From Nereida sp024640765 (lineage in GTDB: Bacteria; Pseudomonadota; Alphaproteobacteria; Rhodobacterales; Rhodobacteraceae), in contig JAHEEK010000024.1 in assembly GCA_024640765.1 (NCBI GenBank), positions 1 to 12,259 on the forward strand: 12,259 nt of DNA, given 5' to 3'. The notes under the pieces are model-generated. The model was not told the DNA's origin. It ran no database searches and was given only the letters and a program-made list of their open reading frames with translations. The translations under genes were made by a program, and so were the position numbers. This document shows, one piece after another, positions 6,819 to 12,259 of this stretch (positions are counted from its first letter, which is position 1; every line of letters begins with the position of its first letter).

Positions 6819-7625
6819 TTAGCGGATGATCTGTGGACGCAACCGAAGTTTGGGGCGCACCTGTGACGGAAGGTGGCGATTAAGTCGTTTGTTGGCAATG
6901 CCAAAGACGCCAATAATCAACAGGGTCACAAGAATGAAATACATCGCCAAGATCGGGTAGGGCACAAACGGGTTGAACGTTTTGTCAGCAAAGTAGCTGG
7001 CGTAATACAGCGCGTCTCCGCGTTGTTGGCGCGCAGGAAATCCGCTGAAGAAAATCAACGTGGTTGAGTGAAACAGAAAAATTGCTTCGTTGGTGTATGC
7101 AGGCCACGCAAGGCGCAACATGGTTGGAAAAACGATCCGCTTGAACCGTGGCAAGCCGCTCATCCCGTATGCGTCGGCGGCCTCAGTATCGCCTTTGGGA
7201 ATTGATTTCAGGGCGCCGTAAAATATCTCAGCTGAGTAGGCAGAGGTGTTGCAAAAGAGCACGATCAACGCACCAAGCCACGCCGCCGAAAGGCTTTCGA
7301 ACATCGGATGGAGTGGTTTGAGCGATAAAAAGACGAAGTATCCGAAAAAGAACTGAATAAAGAGCGGTGATCCGCGGAATATAAAAATGAACCATTCGGA
7401 GGGTTTGCGCAAAAGGGCCTTTGGGCTGTCTTTTCCCATGGCAAGAGCGACCGCGAAACAAAAGCCAAACATCAGGGCGAACAAGCCAAAGTAGATGTTC
7501 CAGATCATGCCTGACCCGATCAGCGTAAACTGTTGGCACAACGTAAAATCACTGCGCGGCAAAAGCCGTTCGCCGTACCCGATGGCGCGTAGACCGTAAT
7601 CAAGGATGGTTTGGGTGCAACTCAT
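6819..7625 (-). CDS. Polar amino acid ABC transporter permease, HisM-like
   Basis: An inner-membrane permease subunit of a family-3 (polar amino acid/opine) ABC importer, 268 residues. Hydrophobic segments lie at roughly 38-62, 78-101, 113-133 and 172-190, plus a final one near 230-250. The cytoplasmic EAA loop that docks the ATPase is clear at 148-167 (E-A-A-D-A-Y-G-M ... I-V-F-P). A R-G-S-P-L-F-I-Q motif at 84-91 is typical of this group. About 35 hydrophilic N-terminal residues precede the first membrane segment. The upstream permease's TGA overlaps this ATG (TGATG), and A-rich AAAGG sits 7 bases upstream. A GTG one codon earlier (7628) is an alternative start giving a GTGA overlap. It pairs with the neighbouring permease as a heterodimer. 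Confidence 0.92.
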   Translation of the reverse strand: MSCTQTILDYGLRAIGYGERLLPRSDFTLCQQFTLIGSGMIWNIYFGLFALMFGFCFAVALAMGKDSPKALLRKPSEWFIFIFRGSPLFIQFFFGYFVFLSLKPLHPMFESLSAAWLGALIVLFCNTSAYSAEIFYGALKSIPKGDTEAADAYGMSGLPRFKRIVFPTMLRLAWPAYTNEAIFLFHSTTLIFFSGFPARQQRGDALYYASYFADKTFNPFVPYPILAMYFILVTLLIIGVFGIANKRLNRHLPSQVRPKLRLRPQIIR

Positions 7626-8476
7626 CACGCGGCCTTTCTTTGGGCTTCACCAGCGGCTGTGGCCTGTCCATGGGTCAAGCGCGCCATGACGCGGTCAAGG
7701 ACCACTTCAGAGACTTTGGTGAAGGCCAAATAAAAGACGAGCAGCGCCAAGAAATACCACATCCGCCAATCGCCGTGGGGGTAATCTGTGAAGCGCGGGT
7801 TTTTTGTACCGCCTTGTTCACGCGCCCAATAGACAATATCCTCAACGCCCAGCAAAAACAAAAGTGGCGTCGCTTTGATCAGCACCATCCAGAGGTTCGA
7901 CAGGCCGGGCAGGGCAAACACCCACATTTGCGGCACTAAGATGCGCCAGAAGGTTTGGCGCTTGCTCATGCCGTATGCCGCCGCCGTTTCGAGTTGCGCG
8001 GCTGGCACAGCACGCATAGCGCCAAACAAAACGTTGCCCGCGAAGGCCCCGAAAACAATGGCAAACGTCAGCACGGCAACGAAAAAGCCGTAGACCTCAT
8101 GGACCCATTGCGGTGCGTTGCCTTGGGGCAGTTTTGCCTCGGCGCAGACGACAAAATCGTTGCCTTGACGGATTGCGTCTGTCCAATCGGGGCACAGGAC
8201 TTGATGGCGGGCCCATTCAAACCCTTGGTCCAGTGCGATTACAAAAAAGAGAAAAAACGCAATGTCAGGCACGCCGCGCACCAGCGCCATGTATGTTTTG
8301 CCAAACCATCTCAATGGTGTGAAAGATGATCGCGCTGCAGCCGCACCGCCAAAACCAAACATCAAAGCAGCGGGTGCAGTAATCGCCAACAGCAAAAGAA
8401 CCGTGCCCACGGACCAGTAAAGCGACATGTGCTTACCGGTGGTCAGGTAACACGCCATCCAGCGCCAGTCAGCCAA
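7625..8476 (-). CDS. Polar amino acid ABC transporter permease, HisQ-like, with long periplasmic loop
   Basis: The second inner-membrane permease subunit, about 283 residues from a TTG at 8476. Membrane segments are at about 20-43, 71-84, 128-150, 183-208 and 238-258. The EAA loop is at 163-182 (E-T-A-A-A-Y-G-M ... I-L-V-P), and R-G-V-P-D-I-A-F is at 67-74. The TM2-TM3 loop (about 86-127), periplasmic in the HisQ topology, is about 40 residues and carries Cys95 and Cys111. HisQ itself is near 228 residues, so this loop and the N-terminus are extensions. The start is uncertain. TTG 8476 has no ribosome site, and the frame upstream continues plausibly for ten more codons to an ATC at 8506 with GAGG six bases before it. 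In-frame ATGs at 8458 and 8428 are further alternatives. The gene follows the binding protein after a hairpin. Confidence 0.9.
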   Translation of the reverse strand: MADWRWMACYLTTGKHMSLYWSVGTVLLLLAITAPAALMFGFGGAAAARSSFTPLRWFGKTYMALVRGVPDIAFFLFFVIALDQGFEWARHQVLCPDWTDAIRQGNDFVVCAEAKLPQGNAPQWVHEVYGFFVAVLTFAIVFGAFAGNVLFGAMRAVPAAQLETAAAYGMSKRQTFWRILVPQMWVFALPGLSNLWMVLIKATPLLFLLGVEDIVYWAREQGGTKNPRFTDYPHGDWRMWYFLALLVFYLAFTKVSEVVLDRVMARLTHGQATAAGEAQRKAA

Positions 8477-8568
8477 GAGGCTGGGGTCTGAGCAAAATTC
8501 AAAGATGGCGGGCCTCTGCGGGTTATGGCCGAAACGTTGGCGGGTTGGGGGTGGTCACCACATATCAA

Positions 8569-8597
8569 AAGGGGCGCTTTTGTGCCAAGCGCCCCTT
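8569..8597 (-). terminator. Intercistronic hairpin, partial terminator or mRNA stabiliser
   Basis: AAGGGGCGCTT (8569-8579) and AAGCGCCCCTT (8587-8597) form a perfect 11-bp stem with a 7-base loop. On the minus strand the stem is followed by TTTTGATAT, a short, interrupted U-tract. It lies between the binding-protein stop and the first permease. Such elements commonly lower permease expression or protect the 3' end of binding-protein mRNA so that the binding protein is made in excess. Confidence 0.75.
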
Positions 8598-8614
8598 CGG
8601 GATGTTTTGACCGC

Positions 8615-9340
8615 TTAGAAAGGAGCGGATTCAGGCAGCCACTTTGCGATCAGTACGTTCAGTGAACCGTCTGCTTTCATGCTTTCGATTGCTGCAGAGA
8701 ATTTCTCTTTCAGCTCTGTGTCGCTTTCACGGATGCCCATGCCGATGCCGCCGCCAAGCAATACCTCATCGCCGACCATTTGCAGGTCTGCATCTTCAGC
8801 TGCGATTGGCTCGAGGAATGCTCGGTCTGCAAGGACGGCGTCCGCTTCGCCTGATTTTACGGCTGCAACTGTTTCTTCTGGTGTTGCGAACTCGAGAAGT
8901 GTCGCGCCCATTGAGGCAACGTGGCCCGCTTGGATCGTACCAGTTTGCGCAGCGATCACGCCACCTGCCAGATCAACGTCAGCAGATGCTGCCACGAATG
9001 AAGAAGGATCGGGCTGTGTGTAAGGTGTTGTGAAATCGATGACTTCGTCACGCTCGGCTGTGATGGACATGCCTGCGATGATTGCGTCATAGTTGCCGGA
9101 CACGAGGTTCGGGATGATGCTGTCCCACTCGTTCGTGACCCACTCGCATGTCAGTTCAGCGCGTGCGCACAGCTCATCGCCTACTTCGCGCTCAAAGCCA
9201 TCAACTTCGCCTGCGTCGTTGAGGAAGTTGTAGGGAGGGTAGGCGCCCTCGGTTCCCAAACGAACCACAGAGTGGCTACCCGCGAGTGCAGCACCTGCAG
9301 TGATTGCAAGCAAAGCGGTTGCTGTAATTAGTGTCTTCAT
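8615..9340 (-). CDS. Periplasmic amino-acid-binding protein of ABC transporter, HisJ/ArgT-like
   Basis: A secreted solute-binding protein (SBP family 3) that delivers its ligand to the permeases. It has 241 residues from ATG 9340, chosen for the GGGAG seven bases upstream and the clean Sec signal peptide (K3, hydrophobic 4-19, A-L-A cleavage after residue 20). The mature protein numbers closely with HisJ/LAO: R-L-G-T-E-G-A-Y at 7-14, a Cys38-Cys45 pair matching the conserved disulfide, and M-S-I-T-A-E-R at 71-77 with Ser72 and Arg77 placed to hold an amino-acid carboxylate. Asp152 lies in D-A-V-L-A-D, at the position that binds the alpha-amino group. Differences are Glu11 for Asp11, Trp52 at the stacking position, and Ala69/Gly70 for the two serines. 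The ligand is therefore probably an alpha-amino acid, possibly cationic. The alignment was done by eye. Confidence 0.93.
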   Translation of the reverse strand: MKTLITATALLAITAGAALAGSHSVVRLGTEGAYPPYNFLNDAGEVDGFEREVGDELCARAELTCEWVTNEWDSIIPNLVSGNYDAIIAGMSITAERDEVIDFTTPYTQPDPSSFVAASADVDLAGGVIAAQTGTIQAGHVASMGATLLEFATPEETVAAVKSGEADAVLADRAFLEPIAAEDADLQMVGDEVLLGGGIGMGIRESDTELKEKFSAAIESMKADGSLNVLIAKWLPESAPF

Positions 9341-9380
9341 GAGGTTTCTCCCTTGTCTCATTAAGTCGGTACTGGTGTTG

Positions 9381-10151
9381 TTATGCGCTGCCAGCAGAAA
9401 GAAATTGCTGCAAACGCTCGGATTTTGGCGCGCCAAACAACTCGTCAGGTGCGCCTTCTTCTTCGATCAGCCCTTGGTGCAAAAACACAACGTGATCAGA
9501 CACATCGCGGGCAAGGTTCATGTCATGGGTAACGATCAGCATCGTGCGCCCCTCAGCGGCAAGGTCTTTGATCTCGCGGATCACTTCTTGCTCAAGCTCT
9601 GGGTCAAGGGCAGACGTCGGTTCGTCAAATAGCAGGGCCTTTGGCTCCATGCAGAGGGCGCGCGCGATGGCAGCACGCTGTTGCTGGCCGCCCGAAAGCT
9701 GTGCGGGATACACATCGCATTTGTCCCCAATGCCCACTTTTTCGAGATATTTGCGCGCAGAGGCTTCAACTTCTGACTTGGCGCGCCCCAAAACAGTAAC
9801 AGGCGCCTCCATGACATTTTCAAGAATTGTCATATGGGCCCACAGATTAAACTGCTGGAACACCATGCAAAGATTAGTGCGGATATGGCGAACCTGGGCC
9901 GCGTCAGAGGGGCGGCGCGCTTGGGCCGTGCCGCGCCAATTTACTGGATCGCCTTCGAAAATCACATCGCCCTGCTGGCTGTATTCGAGCAGGTTCGCAC
10001 AGCGCAAAAGCGTGGATTTTCCGGAACCAGATGAGCCGATTAGCGAAACCACATCCCCACGTTCAGCGCGGATACAGATCCCTTTGAGAACCTCAAGCTC
10101 TCCGTAGGATTTGTGCAAATCCTTCAATTCGATGACAGTGTCGGTGGTCAC
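9381..10151 (-). CDS. Polar amino acid ABC transporter ATP-binding protein, HisP/OccP-like
   Basis: The cytoplasmic ATPase that powers the importer. From GTG 10151 it has 256 residues, typical of HisP/GlnQ/OccP. All catalytic motifs are intact: Walker A G-S-S-G-S-G-K-S-T at 39-47, Q-loop Gln at 99-100 followed by F-N-L-W, signature L-S-G-G-Q-Q-Q-R at 152-159, Walker B A-L-L-F-D-E at 172-177, D-loop S-A-L-D at 180-183 and H-loop His209 in T-H-D. GTG 10151 is preferred because CAGGG lies six bases upstream and the family homology begins at once (V-I-E-L-K-D-L-H-K-S-Y-G). An open frame further upstream lacks family features. It is the first gene of the operon. A 40-base gap separates it from the binding-protein gene, and its leader holds inverted repeats. 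Confidence 0.95.
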   Translation of the reverse strand: MTTDTVIELKDLHKSYGELEVLKGICIRAERGDVVSLIGSSGSGKSTLLRCANLLEYSQQGDVIFEGDPVNWRGTAQARRPSDAAQVRHIRTNLCMVFQQFNLWAHMTILENVMEAPVTVLGRAKSEVEASARKYLEKVGIGDKCDVYPAQLSGGQQQRAAIARALCMEPKALLFDEPTSALDPELEQEVIREIKDLAAEGRTMLIVTHDMNLARDVSDHVVFLHQGLIEEEGAPDELFGAPKSERLQQFLSAGSA

Positions 10152-10267
10152 AGCTATCCCTGCAAATGTTAGCGCTTTAATACACTTCGATTCTACAGAA
10201 TTTGCAATGGTATGCGCCAAACTTGACCCAGCGGAACTTGGCGCGGCTGCGGCTATTTTTAGCTTTC
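10152..10267 (-). promoter_or_regulatory. Promoter/operator region of the transport-catabolic operon
   Basis: This 116-base leader precedes the first operon gene. GCGCCAA (10214-10220) and TTGGCGC (10238-10244) form an inverted repeat with a 17-base spacer. ATTCTACAGAAT (10190-10201) is a second, 5-2-5 palindrome that overlaps a -10-like TAGAAT on the minus strand. A TTGCAA (10207-10202) could act as -35 for a weak TGTATT -10 with a 17-base spacer. No strong consensus promoter is present, which fits regulated expression. The exact promoter is unresolved. Confidence 0.45.
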
Positions 10268-10702
10268 CTAAGTGCTGACACGTTGGCGCGCCAGATTGCT
10301 GTCGATATCAGAGACACCAAGGAAAGACACGACCATGCGTAAAAGCGCATCTTCTTCGTCGTCACGCTCACCATCCGCCAATGCAACGGTCCATAGCGCT
10401 TCCACGACTGCAATGCGGTCCTCATAGGCGACTGCATCTTTGATAGCGCGGGTAAAGCGCACTGTGTCCGGCGCTTCTTTTTCCAACTCTTCGGCCTGCA
10501 GTTTTAGGCTTTGGGCATCGCTGCCGGATAGCCCGTAACGCGCCTGAATGATCGAAACGATGCGCTGTTGTTCCGTAAGCGCGTAATCTCCGTCAGATTT
10601 GGCAAGCCGGACCAGCAGTCCCGTTAGGGCAAGCCGCGCGTCCGCATCCGCAAGCTGGGCGGGTTTATCGGCTGTGAGGTGGTTTAGAAGTTGTGCAAAC
10701 AT
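10268..10702 (-). CDS. TerB-family (tellurite-resistance-like) protein
   Basis: A 144-residue all-helical cytoplasmic protein resembling the TerB/COG4103 group. The family has an acidic metal-binding helical fold, and its cellular role is poorly known despite the tellurite label. Two related acidic segments are visible: K-S-D-G-D-Y-A-L-T-E-Q-Q at about 35-46 and A-D-G-E-R-D-D-E-E-D at 109-118. Each follows a hydrophobic helix, the internal pseudo-repeat seen in TerB-like domains. ATG 10702 is the likely start. A TTG two codons earlier is possible, and no strong ribosome-binding site is seen for either. No other ter genes (TerA, C, D, E, Z) are nearby, so stress resistance should not be assumed. 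It lies upstream of, and on the same strand as, the transporter operon, but 116 bases away, so it is probably a separate unit. Confidence 0.8.
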   Translation of the reverse strand: MFAQLLNHLTADKPAQLADADARLALTGLLVRLAKSDGDYALTEQQRIVSIIQARYGLSGSDAQSLKLQAEELEKEAPDTVRFTRAIKDAVAYEDRIAVVEALWTVALADGERDDEEDALLRMVVSFLGVSDIDSNLARQRVST

Positions 10703-10760
10703 ATTCAATATTTATGCTTTTCAAAAGGGCTTTCAAGTGGCGTGCCACACTGAACGGCGT

Positions 10761-11054
10761 CTAGCCGTCATACCCTTCGACGATAACCAAATCGGTCAAT
10801 GCGATTGGCTCCCGCAGGGCTTTGGCGGCTTGATATTCCGCGCTGTTGTAGCAAGCGTAGGCAGCCTCAATACTTGGGAATTCAATGACGACGGTGCGTG
10901 AGCGGGCAGTACCTTCTTCAAGGGTTTGCTCGCCGCCGCGCACGACGAAACGCGCGCCAAATGCCACAAATGGGGCTGCGTTCGCGGCCTTGTAGGCTTT
11001 ATAGCCTTCAGGGTCTGAGACATCTCCGTGCACAATCCAGTATCCTTTGGGCAT
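10761..11054 (-). CDS. DUF1330 domain-containing protein
   Basis: A small 97-residue protein spanning the whole DUF1330 domain, a ferredoxin-like alpha+beta (dimeric alpha/beta barrel type) family without an assigned reaction. The start M-P-K-G-Y-W-I-V-H-G, the D-P-E-G-Y-K-A-Y-K segment (14-22), R-F-V-V-R-G-G (35-41), R-T-V-V-I-E-F-P-S (53-61) and the A-Y-A-C-Y-N-S-A-E-Y-Q segment (65-75) are typical. ATG 11054 has CGGAGA five to six bases upstream. It lies 40 bases after the PhzF-like gene on the same strand, so they may be co-transcribed. Confidence 0.93.
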   Translation of the reverse strand: MPKGYWIVHGDVSDPEGYKAYKAANAAPFVAFGARFVVRGGEQTLEEGTARSRTVVIEFPSIEAAYACYNSAEYQAAKALREPIALTDLVIVEGYDG

Positions 11055-11094
11055 GTATTTCTCCGATTTGTGATGGGGTGAACAGGTGGGCTGA

Positions 11095-11958
11095 TTAGGC
11101 GGAAGGGACGGTAATTTGCCCTTTTGAGATTGGCACGGCGCTGCCTGCGATATGCACCGCTGACAGCACGCCCTTGGCTACATCAGCTTCAAAGTGGATC
11201 TCGCTTGGCCGTCCCATGAAAATGCCTTGGGTCAATTGCACTTTGGTTGTCCCGTCTTTGTCCAGCGCACCGTTTTGCAAAAGCTGGCTGGCCAGAATTG
11301 CGCTTGCGCTGCCTGTTGCGGGATCTTCGGGAATACCGGCGGTGGGGGAAAACATTCGCCCATTGAAACTTGGCGTATAAAGATACGCACTGTCCACCTG
11401 ACAGGCTTGCATCAGTTGATCCCAAGCGGGCTGGAGTGGGCGCGCTTGTTGCAACGCGGCCTCATTCACTACGGGAATATAGAGAAAACGCGGCCCGCCT
11501 TCGTGCACGCCTGCCATGTGCGGGCCAAGTTGCGTGGTGGTCAGGCCCAAAGCGGAGGCGGCTAATTCAGGATCGACGGCAATATTGCAGTCAAAAGGCA
11601 CAACAGGCGCGGTAAATTGCGCTGTGTCGTTTGTAATTGTGACGGGCACAAGTCCGGCTACTTCTTCAAGTACCACATGATCCAACGCACGCTTTTGGGC
11701 CAGATGCAGCGCGCAGCCAATGGTGGGATGACCTGCAAAAGGGATTTCTGCAGTTGGGAAAAAGATGCGCACCTTAGCCGTGTTCGCAGTATCATCTGCC
11801 GTTTGCACAAAGATGGTTTCCGACAAGTTGAATTCACGCGCAATTGTTTGCATCTGTGCGGTGCTCAGATCGTCTGCGCCCTCAACAATGACCAATGGGT
11901 TGCCACTGAACGGGCGCTGCGTGAATACGTCGTAGGTCGTGAAGTCGAGAGTTAGCAT
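11095..11958 (-). CDS. PhzF-family isomerase/epimerase
   Basis: A 287-residue PhzF-like protein with the two-lobed diaminopimelate-epimerase-type fold. PhzF itself isomerises trans-2,3-dihydro-3-hydroxyanthranilate, but most bacterial homologues have unknown substrates, and no other phenazine genes are here. Motifs: Y-D-V-F-T-Q-R-P-F-S-G-N-P at 9-21, N-L-S-E-T-I-F-V at 44-51 with Glu47 as the catalytic acid/base, I-P-F-A-G-H-P-T-I-G at 72-81, R-M-F-S-P at 201-205 and E-D-P-A-T-G-S-A at 211-218. All family hallmarks are intact and the length is normal. ATG 11958 is chosen for the GGTGGAG just upstream and the match to family N-termini. The frame extends about 43 codons further, but it overlaps the preceding gene and lacks homology. 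It follows the partial gene by 23 bases and precedes DUF1330 by 40. Confidence 0.93.
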   Translation of the reverse strand: MLTLDFTTYDVFTQRPFSGNPLVIVEGADDLSTAQMQTIAREFNLSETIFVQTADDTANTAKVRIFFPTAEIPFAGHPTIGCALHLAQKRALDHVVLEEVAGLVPVTITNDTAQFTAPVVPFDCNIAVDPELAASALGLTTTQLGPHMAGVHEGGPRFLYIPVVNEAALQQARPLQPAWDQLMQACQVDSAYLYTPSFNGRMFSPTAGIPEDPATGSASAILASQLLQNGALDKDGTTKVQLTQGIFMGRPSEIHFEADVAKGVLSAVHIAGSAVPISKGQITVPSA

Positions 11959-11981
11959 CCGCTCCACCTTGTAGGGACGAC

Positions 11982-12259
11982 CTAGCTGATCGTCCCGTAC
12001 ATTTGAATGGTTTTCGCCGGTGCGGGCAAGAGCACTTCGATCCGCTCCATCAAGTTGTGTTCGGGGCCCGTTTCGGGGCCGTCGCAATTTACCACAAGCA
12101 GCAAGTCATCCATCAGCGCGTCCCGCTCATGGGCGGGTGTCTCATGGGCGAGCAAACGCCCCAGAGCTTCGGTGTGGGGATATTCGCGTTCAAGCGTTTC
12201 ACCGGATGCACGCAATTGCGCCGCGGCAATACCATTGAGACCCAGACGGCGCTTTAGAA
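11982..12259 (-). CDS. Unrecognised protein, C-terminal part only
   Basis: An open frame enters from the right edge and ends with TAG at 11984-11982, leaving 92 codons visible. The piece is mostly helical, with many Glu, Leu, Arg and Ala, and ends in a hydrophobic M-Y-G-T-I-S tail. A segment D-D-L-L-L-V-V-N-C-D-G-P-E-T-G-P-E-H, followed by a helix with M-E-R-I-E-V-L-L, loosely resembles the acidic-turn helices of TerB-like domains. That is only a hint. Its stop is 23 bases before the PhzF-like ATG on the same strand, suggesting co-transcription. No function is assigned, and the start lies outside the window. Confidence 0.6.
   Translation of the reverse strand, partial: LKRRLGLNGIAAAQLRASGETLEREYPHTEALGRLLAHETPAHERDALMDDLLLVVNCDGPETGPEHNLMERIEVLLPAPAKTIQMYGTIS

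Noticed and set aside
9341..9436. Upstream extension of the binding-protein gene
   Set aside because: It would place 32 residues before a textbook signal peptide and overlap the ATPase gene. ATG 9340 has a good ribosome site.
10268..10702. Tellurite-resistance operon
   Set aside because: Only one TerB-like gene is present, with no TerA/C/D/E/Z partners. The label reflects a fold family, not a resistance function.
10737..10748. GTGGC-GT-GCCAC palindrome between the TerB-like and DUF1330 genes
   Set aside because: The loop is only two bases and no T-run follows, so it is a poor terminator. A single short palindrome is too weak to call an operator.
11095..11958. Phenazine biosynthesis locus
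   Set aside because: Only a PhzF-family isomerase is present. Such homologues are common outside phenazine clusters, and no other phz genes are nearby.

Overview
This 12.3 kb window looks like chromosomal DNA from an alphaproteobacterium, most likely a marine Rhodobacterales (Roseobacter-type) species. The signs are a PhaR/phasin polyhydroxyalkanoate (PHA) locus of alphaproteobacterial type, moderately high GC, and long co-directional operons with ATGA-type stop/start overlaps. The genus assignment is inference. There is no sign of phage, insertion sequence, CRISPR array, rRNA or tRNA. No gene-free stretch exceeds about 140 bases.

Left part (1-2069, plus strand): the 3' end of a phasin gene, followed by two hairpins of which the second looks like an intrinsic terminator. 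Next come phaR, encoding the PHA-responsive repressor, and a LysR-type regulator starting three bases after the phaR stop. A perfect CTGC-N3-GCAG palindrome lies in the phaR leader and matches the operator described for Rhodobacter PhaR, which suggests autoregulation.

Central part (2090-10151, minus strand, transcribed right to left): a compact catabolic and uptake operon. Its order is ATP-binding protein, secreted HisJ-like binding protein, an intergenic hairpin, two HisQ/HisM-like permeases, a class I glutamine-amidotransferase-fold protein, a PuuA-like glutamine synthetase homologue and a PuuB-like FAD amine oxidase. Together these could import an amine-bearing compound, glutamylate its amine, oxidise it and hydrolyse the glutamyl amide. 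The transporter belongs to the polar-amino-acid class rather than the polyamine (PotFGHI) class, so the substrate is open and may be an amino acid with a second amine. A DegT/StrS-family PLP aminotransferase follows on the same strand from its own predicted promoter. No aldehyde dehydrogenase is present in the window.

Right part (10268-12259, minus strand): a TerB-like protein, a DUF1330 protein, a PhzF-family isomerase and the 3' end of an unrecognised gene. These look like ordinary accessory or housekeeping genes with no visible link to the central operon.
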